From an uncultured Acetatifactor sp. (GTDB taxonomy: Bacteria; Bacillota; Clostridia; Lachnospirales; Lachnospiraceae), in assembly GCA_910583845.1 (NCBI GenBank), contig CAJUAB010000040.1, positions 1 through 36,009 on the forward strand: a stretch of DNA of 36,009 nucleotides, written 5' to 3'. A program made the translations under genes and the position numbers. The notes under the pieces were generated by a model, which had not been told where the DNA came from, did no database searches, and saw only the letters and a list, made by a program, of their open reading frames with translations. Below, piece after piece: positions 6,780-13,834 of this stretch (positions within the stretch are counted from its first letter, which is position 1; each line of letters starts with the position of its first letter).

Positions 6780-7745
6780 ATGGGAGAGAAAGAACGGTTA
6801 CTGGAGTATTTTAAAAGGCTGACGCAGGCGGAAAAGGACGCTATTGTTGGAAAAGCGGCAGAATTGTGCCAGGACAAGGAGGTATTCGCATACCCTCCGC
6901 TGAACAAGCGAGAATTCCTGGCAACAGAGCTCGGATCGAAGATGGCAAACATCATCGTGGAATGGGATCAGGTCATGCATGACTACTATGGAGGGCTGGT
7001 GGCCTGGGAAAACAATCCAGGGCTGGAGAAGAAATTTATCCAGTGTTTGGCGCAATGGGAAGTATGCCAGATAGTAATGAGGCAGTTCTATGGGAATGAG
7101 TACCACTTCACCCGCACAGATGAATACTTTGGGATATGTACCGAGGATGGAAGCGACTGGCTGGTGAAGGTATTCCGAGGGCCAGCTACAGGGAGCACCT
7201 TGGCCCCGGAATACATAACAGATATTTTGTCTCCTGCAAATACTGACAATTGGAGGTCATGTTACGGGGAAGATGTGATGCCTAAAGCTGTCAATATCAC
7301 AAAAAAGAAATTTGTCCCTCAGGGAAATTCCCGTCACGCACTTTGTAAAAAGCTGGAAAGAGAAGCAACCAGTGACGCGGCAGAGATTGATGAATATTAT
7401 GAGGGCATTATAAACAGTAAGCTCCCTGCCAGAACTGGGATGGAGAAAGCAATACAGGGGCTCACTCTAAAAGATGCCGGAGTTGTTCTTGTCATGATCG
7501 GCATGGAACATCCGGCATCAAGGGTGGTTTATAAGTATCTTGTGGACCAGAAGCTGAAACAGTATGACGGCAGCCGCTGCTATCTGTTAAATTGGTGGAG
7601 ATGCATACCGTCAGATAAAAGTCTCCACTCGGAATGTCTGGATACTATAAATACTGAAGAACTGCAAATTACATATCATGCGAATGGATCGGAGATTCGT
7701 CAAGCCCTAAAAAATCTCCGATGTCAATGCCAGCAGTCTGAATGA
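6780..7745 (+). CDS. Unknown 321-aa early protein with repressor-like N-terminal tail
   Basis: ATG 6780 follows AAAGGAG. The frame is also open upstream to 6729, so a leaderless start there would add 17 residues. Residues 5-30 (LLEYFKRLTQAEKDAIVGKAAEL) closely resemble the C-terminal tail of the phage repressor, with about 12 identities in 27 positions, but no helix-turn-helix precedes it. The remaining 290 residues show no family I recognise: mixed alpha/beta, a WWRC segment, Cys near the end, no membrane segment. The gene is flanked by two hammerheads and overlaps the reverse gene by 77 bases. A role in repressor binding, immunity or host interference is possible but unproven. Confidence 0.7.
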   Translation: MGEKERLLEYFKRLTQAEKDAIVGKAAELCQDKEVFAYPPLNKREFLATELGSKMANIIVEWDQVMHDYYGGLVAWENNPGLEKKFIQCLAQWEVCQIVMRQFYGNEYHFTRTDEYFGICTEDGSDWLVKVFRGPATGSTLAPEYITDILSPANTDNWRSCYGEDVMPKAVNITKKKFVPQGNSRHALCKKLEREATSDAAEIDEYYEGIINSKLPARTGMEKAIQGLTLKDAGVVLVMIGMEHPASRVVYKYLVDQKLKQYDGSRCYLLNWWRCIPSDKSLHSECLDTINTEELQITYHANGSEIRQALKNLRCQCQQSE

Positions 7746-7956
7746 GCCGTTCCCGAAGGTAATCGTGGTATACGGAGAGCGTTGTTAATGTTCTGTACCG
7801 TAAATAATCCTGTAGATATACAGCATCATATAGCTTTTTGTTTGATGTGCATGCTTCTTCGATTTTGGAAACGGATAATGGGTGCTGTTTCATCATATCG
7901 CGAATTACTGACTCATAGTGATGATCGGCCCGCTCAAGGAATTCTTCAAATGTCAT
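7669..7956 (-). CDS. Reverse-strand 95-aa protein, possible lysogenic cargo gene
   Basis: It has a very strong site on its own strand (AAGGAGGTG, 7964-7972) seven bases before the ATG, so it is likely real although it opposes its neighbours. The protein is alpha-helical with an acidic-basic mix (FEEFLERADHHYESVIRDMMKQHP, then DYLRYRTLTTLSVYHDYLRERL) and no membrane segment. It runs into the 3' end of the unknown forward gene. Apart from the repressor it is the only leftward gene of the phage, which fits expression in the lysogen. Family not recognised. Confidence 0.65.
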   Translation of the reverse strand: MTFEEFLERADHHYESVIRDMMKQHPLSVSKIEEACTSNKKLYDAVYLQDYLRYRTLTTLSVYHDYLRERLIQTAGIDIGDFLGLDESPIHSHDM

Positions 7957-7981
7957 TTAGTTACACCTCCTTTTTACGGAG

Positions 7982-7990
7982 ATTGTACCA
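7982..7990 (-). promoter_or_regulatory. Extended -10 of the reverse gene
   Basis: On the minus strand TGG-TACAAT gives an extended -10 element at 7990-7982. Transcription would start about 20 bases before the AAGGAGGTG site. No good -35 is visible, as is common for extended -10 promoters. Confidence 0.45.
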
Positions 7991-8007
7991 TAAAAATAAT
8001 CATTAAT

Positions 8008-8072
8008 CCAGCCGAAACGGGGCATACCGCCCCGTCATGCAGGGATGGCCTCCTGCATCTGATGATGGCAGG
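8008..8072 (+). ncRNA. Type II hammerhead ribozyme, copy 2
   Basis: GAAA at 8014-8017. Stem III is CGGGG/CCCCG (8018-8022 with 8030-8034), closed by A8017-U8035. GUC lies at 8034-8036, and cleavage is expected after C8036. Stem I is ATGCAGG/CCTGCAT (8037-8043 with 8052-8058), and the core CUGAUGA is at 8059-8065. Stem II is GGCAGG 8067-8072 with CCAGCC 8008-8013, five pairs around one A-A mismatch. Compared with copy 1 the stem II pair A-U is replaced by G-C, a compensatory change. It lies directly before the transposase gene. Confidence 0.9.
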
Positions 8073-8090
8073 CTGAAAGGCGGTGATGGG

Positions 8091-10058
8091 ATGGGGCAGA
8101 TGCTGACTGCGAAGCAGGTGGCGGAAGTCAGGGGGTGCAGTTGTCAATATATTAAAAAAATTATAAAGGACGGCAAGCTGGAAGCCAGGGAGACGGTAAA
8201 CAGCAGAAACAGGAAAACCTACCTGGTTCCCCTGGAGGCCCTGGACGAGGAATTACAGCAGAAATGGTATCAGATGGCAGCCGCCAGCCCCCCGGAGGGT
8301 CTGGATCAGGCGCTGCCAGTCCGGGAGGGCAGGGCGGTGGACGAATTCTCGGAGGCGGAGAGGCAGGAGATCGACTTCTGGACCGGCTTGGTGGAACAGT
8401 GGCAGCAGTACCGGAGAAAGCCGGGCGCGGCCAGCAAGGCGGAGGTGGATGAAAAATTTGTTACCTTCTGCGGCCTGGAGTATCCCGACCGGCAGATTTC
8501 CATAGACATCCTGTACAGGAAATGGAAAGCGGTCAGGGAGAAGGACCTGTCCGGGCTGGTGGACAAGCGGGGCAAGTGGAAGAAGGGGACCAGCAGCATA
8601 GACGAGACGATTTGGCAGGCATTCCTGTATTACTACCTTGACCAGAGCCAGCACCCGATCCAGAAGTGTCTGGACTATACCAAGATGTGGGCCCGGGAGA
8701 TGCGCCCCGACCTCTACCCGGATATCCCCAGCTACTCGGCGTTTTACCGGAGGATCAACAATGACCTGACGGAAGGGGTGAAGGTGCTGGGAAGGGAAGG
8801 GCACAAGGCATTTAATGACCGGTGTGCCCCGTATATAAGGCGGATCTACGAAGACATCTCCAGCAACGAGTGGTGGATTGCCGACAACCATACCTTTGAC
8901 GTGATGGTGCGGGATAAATCCGGCAAGATCCACCGGCCATACCTGACGGCGTTCCTGGATGCCAGAAGCGGGATCTTTACGGGCTATTACATAACATACA
9001 ACCCGTGCTCGGAGGCCACGCTGGTGGCGCTCAGAAGGGGCATCTTAAAGCACGGCATCCCGGAAAATATTTACGTGGATAACGGACGGGAATTCCTCAC
9101 TTCCGATATAGGAGGGCTGGGGCATCGCAAAAAGAAAGCAAAGGGTGGGGAGGAAGTTTTTGAACCGCCGGGTGTCTTCAAGCGTCTGGGCATCCACATG
9201 ACCAACGCCATTGTACGGAATGCCAAGGCAAAGATCATAGAGCGCCGGTTCCTGGATGTGAAGAACGACCTTTCCAGGCTGTTTGAAACTTATACAGGGG
9301 GAACTGTGGTGGAGAAGCCGGAACGGCTCAAATATGTCTTAAAAAAGGGCCAGGTATATTCGGACGAGGAGTTTGAGGAATATGTGGAAATGGTACTGGA
9401 ATGGTATTTCAACATGGAGCCCTACAACGGGGCGGTAGAGGAGGATAAGGGTAAAACCAAAATGGATGTTTTTAACGAATATCTTACAAGGAAACGGACA
9501 GCATCCGCCGATGAGCTGAACCTGATGCTGATGAGAAGTTCCAGGCCGAAGAAGGTCACACAGAGAGGCGTATACCTGGATATCAACGGCGGGAGGATTG
9601 ACTACTGGAATGATGACTTTATATCCCTGTACCTGGATAAGCAGGTATATTTCAGGTACGATCCGGATGACCTCAGCTCTGTGAGGATCTATGACCTAGA
9701 AGATCGGTATGTGATGACAGTTCCGGCGGACAATGAAGCAGTCCTCTCCTATAATGCCGGAAAAGAAGATGTCAAGACGGCCATGGCGAAGACCCGGCGG
9801 CTGGAGCGTCTCACACGGGAATATAAGGAGAACATCATCCTGGCGGAAGCGGACAGGATTACGGCCATGGAACTGGTGCTTAAGGAGGCGGAGAGGAACA
9901 AGGCGGAATATAAGGGGAAAGCAAACCCCACGATACTGGAGATCCAGAGGGCGGAAGAGGAACCGCTGTATAAGAAAGCGGCAGGCGGTGCCGACCTGGA
10001 TGTCATGAACAGGAATGCGGCCAGGAAAAAGGAGGTAAAGGATGGGCAGACAGTATGA
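8091..10058 (+). CDS. MuA-like DDE transposase
   Basis: 655 residues from ATG 8091 (AAAGGCGG before it). The frame stays open upstream to the AUG at the hammerhead cut (8037), which would add 18 residues. The N-terminal winged helix (LTAKQVAEVRGCSCQYIKKIIKDG) binds end sites. The RNase H-like core has D265 (WWIADNHTF), D330 (YVDNGREF) and E384 (KIIERRF), at nearly the same spacing as in MuA. A beta-barrel domain follows, and the last 100 residues are charged and helical, where MuA contacts MuB. It catalyses the strand transfer that gives 5-bp duplications, matching those seen here. Confidence 0.95.
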   Translation: MGQMLTAKQVAEVRGCSCQYIKKIIKDGKLEARETVNSRNRKTYLVPLEALDEELQQKWYQMAAASPPEGLDQALPVREGRAVDEFSEAERQEIDFWTGLVEQWQQYRRKPGAASKAEVDEKFVTFCGLEYPDRQISIDILYRKWKAVREKDLSGLVDKRGKWKKGTSSIDETIWQAFLYYYLDQSQHPIQKCLDYTKMWAREMRPDLYPDIPSYSAFYRRINNDLTEGVKVLGREGHKAFNDRCAPYIRRIYEDISSNEWWIADNHTFDVMVRDKSGKIHRPYLTAFLDARSGIFTGYYITYNPCSEATLVALRRGILKHGIPENIYVDNGREFLTSDIGGLGHRKKKAKGGEEVFEPPGVFKRLGIHMTNAIVRNAKAKIIERRFLDVKNDLSRLFETYTGGTVVEKPERLKYVLKKGQVYSDEEFEEYVEMVLEWYFNMEPYNGAVEEDKGKTKMDVFNEYLTRKRTASADELNLMLMRSSRPKKVTQRGVYLDINGGRIDYWNDDFISLYLDKQVYFRYDPDDLSSVRIYDLEDRYVMTVPADNEAVLSYNAGKEDVKTAMAKTRRLERLTREYKENIILAEADRITAMELVLKEAERNKAEYKGKANPTILEIQRAEEEPLYKKAAGGADLDVMNRNAARKKEVKDGQTV

Positions 10059-11007
10059 TGCAGGTTTACAGGAGCGGGTGGAGCGGTATCTGAAGGAGAA
10101 CGGTCTTAGCCAGGCCAAGGCGGCCCCGGTGATGGGTCTTAGCCAGGCGGTGCTGAGCGCATACCGCAACAGCAAGTATGACAAGGGCGACATAGCAGCG
10201 GTGGAGAAGAAGCTGAAGGAATTCTTCCAGATCCAGGATGAACGCCAGGAGAGCAGCCAGCGGGCGGAGGCGTTGCGGGGCAAGGCCGAAGACGGCTATA
10301 TTCAAACAAGCATTTCCGAGGGGGCCTACAAATCGATCCGGTACTGCCAGCTGGAGAAAGGGATCGTGGTTATAGACGGCGACGCCGGGATCGGCAAGAC
10401 CAAGGCGGCGGCCAAGTTTTACAAGGACAACCCCAACACCACTGTCTATGTGAAAGTGTCCCCCAGCACCGGTTCCACCAGGAGCCTTTTGAAGCTGATC
10501 GCCAGGGCGCTGTCCATGCAGGACAACCTCCGGACGGAGGATCTGTCAGCCGCCATCCAGGAGAAGCTGCGGCAGACGGACAAGGTCCTCATCATTGACG
10601 AGGCGCAGAACCTGAAATTCCTGACGCTGGAGGAGATCCGGGGCTGGGTGGATGAGGATGTCATGACTGGGAAGCCCGGCATCGGGATCGTGCTGATCGG
10701 GAACGTGGAGGTCTACAACAAGATGCTGGGGAAGCAGGAGGCCATCTTCGCACAGCAGTTTAACCGGACCAGGCTACACAGCCGCTACCGGACCCAGGAC
10801 GTCACGAGGGAAGATGTGGAGATGTTCTTCCCGGCTCTGAAGGAGAAGGGGATGCGGCGGGAGCTGGATTACCTTCTCAGTATCAGCCACAGCAAGTGGG
10901 GGATCAGGGGCATGGTAAATGTGTTCAACAACGCTGTCAACAATGAGGACATTTCTCTTGCAGGGCTTGAGCGGATGGCAGGGACCATGGGGCTGCTGTT
11001 TGTCTGA
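10042..11007 (+). CDS. MuB-like AAA+ target-capture ATPase
   Basis: 321 residues. GGAGGT at 10031-10036 precedes ATG 10042, and the gene overlaps the transposase end by 17 bases. The N-terminal helix-turn-helix (LSQAKAAPVMGLSQAVLSAYRNSKY) matches the MuB DNA-binding part. The AAA+ core has Walker A GDAGIGKTK (about 113-121, Lys119) and Walker B VLIIDEAQN (D186, E187). A sensor region (IVLIGNVEVY) follows. MuB-type proteins coat target DNA, deliver it to transposase and protect the phage's own DNA. The overlap with transposase is the usual arrangement. Confidence 0.94.
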   Translation: MGRQYDAGLQERVERYLKENGLSQAKAAPVMGLSQAVLSAYRNSKYDKGDIAAVEKKLKEFFQIQDERQESSQRAEALRGKAEDGYIQTSISEGAYKSIRYCQLEKGIVVIDGDAGIGKTKAAAKFYKDNPNTTVYVKVSPSTGSTRSLLKLIARALSMQDNLRTEDLSAAIQEKLRQTDKVLIIDEAQNLKFLTLEEIRGWVDEDVMTGKPGIGIVLIGNVEVYNKMLGKQEAIFAQQFNRTRLHSRYRTQDVTREDVEMFFPALKEKGMRRELDYLLSISHSKWGIRGMVNVFNNAVNNEDISLAGLERMAGTMGLLFV

Positions 11008-11061
11008 CTGCCTGCAAGGGGAAGCAGACTTATGGCCGGAAAATTTTATAAGGGGGTGCAG

Positions 11062-11128
11062 CCCCCTCCTAATGCAGCCGCCAGCCAGGCGATGGTCACA
11101 AGCCCATGGAAATGCAGAGTGGGAGAGG
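11062..11128 (+). ncRNA. Twister ribozyme
   Basis: P1 pairs CCCCTCC (11063-11069) with GGAGAGG (11122-11128) with one mismatch. The conserved UAA lies at 11070-11072, with cleavage expected between U11070 and A11071. P2 is UGCA/UGCA (11073-11076 with 11113-11116), then GCC. P3 is CGCC/GGCG (11079-11082 with 11088-11091). P4 is AUGG/CCAU (11092-11095 with 11104-11107) enclosing the invariant CAAGCCC segment (11099-11105). GGAAA and GAGUGG on the 3' side complete the loops. The order and motifs match the known twister consensus. The P1 3' strand covers the ribosome binding site of the next gene. Confidence 0.85.
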
Positions 11129-11138
11129 AGGATGGAAG

Positions 11139-11405
11139 ATGCAGGCAGTAAAAAAGGTTACAAGGAGCGGTGGCGTCACAGTCCCCAGGGGGATGCGTCA
11201 GGAGACGGGCCTTTTGCCGGGGGTGCCGGTGGACCTGGTGTCCGACGGGGAAGGGATACATATCAGGAAGCATGTCCCGGCCTGTCAGCTCTGCGGATCA
11301 GTGGACGGCGTGAAGACAGTATGCGGCATAGAGATATGCCGGGAGTGTGCCGGGAAGATTTTTGACACATTGGGGAGGTATTTGGCTGATGGCGAGAATG
11401 GATGA
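11139..11405 (+). CDS. AbrB/SpoVT-like DNA-binding protein with zinc knuckle
   Basis: 88 residues from ATG 11139 with GAGAGGAGG just upstream. The first 45 residues have the swapped-hairpin pattern (VKKVTRSGGVTVPRGMRQETGLLPG, then VDLVSDGEGIHIRKH) of AbrB-type regulators and antitoxins. The second half holds two Cys pairs, CQLCG and CRECA, 16 residues apart, typical of a structural zinc site. It is probably a small transcription regulator of the phage. The twister ribozyme lies immediately 5' and includes its Shine-Dalgarno. Confidence 0.7.
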   Translation: MQAVKKVTRSGGVTVPRGMRQETGLLPGVPVDLVSDGEGIHIRKHVPACQLCGSVDGVKTVCGIEICRECAGKIFDTLGRYLADGENG

Positions 11406-12042
11406 GATCAGGGAGAAGACGGACAGACTGGTGGAGCTTACGGCCCAGAAGGACCAGATCCAGGCGGAACTGGACGGCATCAAGGCATGGTTTGAAAATG
11501 TCGCCACGGAAGACCTGAAGGATACCAAGAACAAAACGGCGGAATACTGGGGCAGCAGCAATGCCAGGGTAGTTGTAGGGAACAGCGAGACCGTGAAGCC
11601 GGTTTCCATGGAAATGGTCAGAAGGCTCCTGAACACCGTCTATACAGATTTTGTCACGGAAAAAACCAGCTGTATCCTGCTGGCACCGGCAAAAAGGCTT
11701 TTCTCAATCGCCTGCCTTGGGAAATATACAGAGGGTACGCTGGACGCGACTGTTGCAGCAATCACGGGGGACAAAAAGCTCCAGGCGACGCTCCGTAAGA
11801 AGTTGAAAGGCAAATACGAGAAGGATATGGGGACGCTGATGAAGCTGGCCGGGCTTCCGGAGCAGGAGGCCAGCGACTGGGCCTATCTCGTGTCAGAGGT
11901 AGTTAATTGGGAGTGGATGCTGCAGGTCCTGAAATCCGCGGGCTGGGAGGGGACGCCGCAGGAAGCGGTTGATGTGATTAATGCTGCGGTAATTGTTGAT
12001 GAGACCATCAAGGTAGCGGTGGAGGCGGAAGCGAGGCAGTAG
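11389..12042 (+). CDS. Gam-like early protein (candidate)
   Basis: 217 residues. ATG 11389 is chosen because GGGAGG lies ten bases upstream; it overlaps the AbrB-like gene by 17 bases. The N-terminal helix is a short coiled coil (REKTDRLVELTAQKDQIQAELDGIKAWFE). A strand-rich stretch follows (KNKTAEYWGSSNARVVVGNSETVKPVS), and then a second helical half. This layout and its place between MuB and GemA resemble Mu Gam, which binds double-strand ends and blocks host exonuclease. The second half is longer than in Gam, and identity could not be established by motif. Treat the name as a positional guess. Confidence 0.5.
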   Translation: MARMDEIREKTDRLVELTAQKDQIQAELDGIKAWFENVATEDLKDTKNKTAEYWGSSNARVVVGNSETVKPVSMEMVRRLLNTVYTDFVTEKTSCILLAPAKRLFSIACLGKYTEGTLDATVAAITGDKKLQATLRKKLKGKYEKDMGTLMKLAGLPEQEASDWAYLVSEVVNWEWMLQVLKSAGWEGTPQEAVDVINAAVIVDETIKVAVEAEARQ

Positions 12043-12058
12043 CCGGGAAGGAGGACGT

Positions 12059-12571
12059 ATGAAAGCGATAGAGCAGTTTCAGGTCAGGAAGATATACGCC
12101 ATCGGCCATGCCCTTGGCATTGTGGGTTCCGGAACAGGGGAGGACGAACTGCACGTTCTGCTTGCCGGCGTGGCTGGGAAAAGTTCCGTGAAAGCATTGA
12201 CGTATAAAGAAGCCGACACGGTGATTGCCCGGCTGGAGGGACTCCAGGGGAAAGCGGTTCCCAAGGCTGCGGGAAGACGGTTCCATAAATACGAGGAGAG
12301 GCCGGGCGGGATTACCATCGCCCAGCAGAAGAAGGTGTGGGCCCTCATGTACGAACTCAAAAAATACGATGAAGTGGAAAATGATGTGCCTCTGGGAGAC
12401 CGGCTCTGCAAGATCATTAAGAAGGAGCTGAAAATCAACACAACAGCGAAAGATCCGTTTGCATGGCTTGGTTTTACGCAGGGGAACAGGCTGATCGAGA
12501 CATTGAAGGGATATGTTGCAAGCGCGGCAGGGAAAGGCGGGAATGGATCTGCCGGACAGCGTACAGGCTGA
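12059..12571 (+). CDS. GemA-like regulator (Mu gp16, DUF1018)
   Basis: 170 residues with GGAAGGAGG before ATG 12059. The start (VRKIYAIGHALGI...EDELHVLLAGVAGKSSVKALTYKEADTVIARLEGL) has the gp16/GemA pattern of two helices and the SS/lt repeat. A linker and a second helical domain (TIAQQKKVWALMYELKKY...LGFTQGNRLIETLKGYV) follow. GemA of Mu modulates host gene expression and replication functions during lytic growth. It stands directly before Mor, as in other Mu-like phages. Confidence 0.8.
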   Translation: MKAIEQFQVRKIYAIGHALGIVGSGTGEDELHVLLAGVAGKSSVKALTYKEADTVIARLEGLQGKAVPKAAGRRFHKYEERPGGITIAQQKKVWALMYELKKYDEVENDVPLGDRLCKIIKKELKINTTAKDPFAWLGFTQGNRLIETLKGYVASAAGKGGNGSAGQRTG

Positions 12572-12608
12572 AAACCCGGGGAAGAGCGGAAAGGATGGTG
12601 TGTGTTGG

Positions 12609-12923
12609 ATGGCGCTTACACTGGATGATTTTAAGGAAGAACAGAGGCGGATCGCGGAGACCGTTGGAGTGGAAGCATATCTGAAACTGACAAGGGTATT
12701 CGGGGGCACCAATATATACATAGCCAAGGCGGAAGAGGTCGTAAAGAGGGCTGACAGGGACCGGAAAATCCGGGAGGAGTTTGACGGCAGCAATTACGCG
12801 CAGCTGGCGCTTAAATATGGACTGACGGAGGTCTGGATCAGGAACATAGTGCATGACAAGGCGGTTGAGATTAAAAGAAGGCCTGTGGAAGGCCAGATGG
12901 AACTCTCCGAGTTTTTGCTATAA
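12609..12923 (+). CDS. Mor-type middle transcription activator
   Basis: 104 residues from ATG 12609. A GTG at 12600, nearer to AAAGGA, is an alternative giving three more residues. Mor/C family features are clear: an N-terminal dimerisation part (LDDFKEEQRRIAETVGVEAYLKLTRVFGGTNIYIAKAEEVV) and a C-terminal helix-turn-helix (YAQLALKYGLTEVWIRNIV). In Mu, Mor turns on the middle promoter that leads to late genes. Here it is the last early gene, and a strong terminator follows 37 bases after its stop. Confidence 0.88.
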   Translation: MALTLDDFKEEQRRIAETVGVEAYLKLTRVFGGTNIYIAKAEEVVKRADRDRKIREEFDGSNYAQLALKYGLTEVWIRNIVHDKAVEIKRRPVEGQMELSEFLL

Positions 12924-12960
12924 AAAGAGTAAAGTGCTTTATATGTACGGGTTTAGGAAA

Positions 12961-13000
12961 AAAAGATACACTTGCAATAACCGCAAGTGTATCTTTTTTT
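12961..13000 (+). terminator. Strong terminator between early and late regions
   Basis: AAAAGATACACTTGC (12961-12975) pairs perfectly with GCAAGTGTATCTTTT (12983-12997), and T residues follow. The next gene's ribosome binding site begins at once, so no promoter fits between this hairpin and the first late gene at 13015. Confidence 0.92.
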
Positions 13001-13014
13001 GAGGGGGCAGGGAT

Positions 13015-13404
13015 ATGGAAGAATGGATAATTACAACCGCCATTACCATGGGGATCGGCGTCATCGCGTATTTTTTGAAGCGGACCATGAATCAGGTGGA
13101 CAGGCAGGGAGACAGGATATCGCGGGTGGAGAATGAGCGGATCGACAAGGCGGACCTGAAGGAAATTACCGAGGAACTGAAGAAGGACATCCGGCAGATC
13201 CGGGAGGATTACACCCCCAGGGATGCCCACCAGAAGGATTTTGACGAGTGCCGGAAGGACATAAAGGAGATCCGGTCGGTCTATCTGACGAAGGAGGACT
13301 TCATTCGGGAAATGGGCAAGCTGGACCGCAAGATGGATCAGATGGACCAGCGTCTGGACTGCAAGCTGGACCAGATGCTGGAAATCATGATGAAATCCAC
13401 TTAG
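13015..13404 (+). CDS. Membrane-anchored coiled-coil protein, Mu gp25-like
   Basis: 129 residues. GAGGGGG precedes ATG 13015. One hydrophobic helix occupies residues 4-21 (WIITTAITMGIGVIAYFL). After it comes a long charged coiled coil ending in repeated heptads (MGKLDRKMDQMDQRLDCKLDQMLEIMM). Position and architecture match Mu gp25 (DUF2730-type), the first of the small genes before terminase. In Mu-like phages the function is not settled. A holin or spanin role is possible but dedicated lysis genes are present at 34353-35827. Confidence 0.65.
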   Translation: MEEWIITTAITMGIGVIAYFLKRTMNQVDRQGDRISRVENERIDKADLKEITEELKKDIRQIREDYTPRDAHQKDFDECRKDIKEIRSVYLTKEDFIREMGKLDRKMDQMDQRLDCKLDQMLEIMMKST

Positions 13405-13495
13405 TTCAGACAGTGGCGGCGTTGGAAACGAATAAAAACATTAAATCAGCAGCTGGAACGGATGGCCAGCAGGCAGGGAAACGGAGGGTATGACC

Positions 13496-13834
13496 ATGAA
13501 CAGGGACGAGATGATGAAACAGATCCGGGCGGATGCTTTTCCCAAGAACAATGGATCGGTGCTCAGCTGCATCAATCTGTTGGACCGGATAGGATTTTCG
13601 GCGCTTGAGCAGGTAAGGGCAGGGGTGTGTAACTGGGGGATTGAAAAAGCGGAGTTTCTGGATTGCGTACATTTTTTGCAGCAGTCTGGGTATATCGAAA
13701 CACGCACGATTGACGGCAAGGTTATGGGGGCGGATCTGGCGGACTATGGATACAGGGAAATTGAAGCCAGGGTATCGGAGAAAGGTATCCGGCTTATGCA
13801 GGGCAGCATAAGCGATGAGTGTGTGAGGGTATGA
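13496..13834 (+). CDS. Winged-helix-like protein, Mu gp26 position
   Basis: 112 residues from ATG 13496. The in-frame ATG at 13490 is only two bases from GGAGG, so 13496 is preferred. The predicted fold is helical with a wing-like end: EFLDCVHFLQQSGYIETRTIDGKV is followed by DYGYREIEARVSEKGIRLMQG, the pattern of small ArsR-like DNA-binding proteins found in this place in Mu-like phages. Its stop overlaps the next start (ATGA), so the two are coupled. Probably part of DNA packaging or its regulation. Confidence 0.6.
   Translation: MNRDEMMKQIRADAFPKNNGSVLSCINLLDRIGFSALEQVRAGVCNWGIEKAEFLDCVHFLQQSGYIETRTIDGKVMGADLADYGYREIEARVSEKGIRLMQGSISDECVRV

Larger units (their letters stand above)
6707..8080 (+). 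repeat. Direct repeats (6707-6772 and 8014-8080) bounding an accessory segment
   Basis: The two hammerhead copies and the sequence up to the AAAGG ribosome binding sites are nearly identical, differing mainly in the stem III loop and a few single bases. They enclose one forward gene of unknown function and one reverse gene. The arrangement would allow loss or exchange of the 1.3-kb segment by recombination between the repeats. Confidence 0.7.

Noticed and set aside
11051..11128. Third hammerhead or an HDV-like ribozyme
   Set aside because: No GAAA or CUGANGA core, and the HDV double pseudoknot does not form. UAA, CAAGCCC and the P1-P4 stems fit twister instead.
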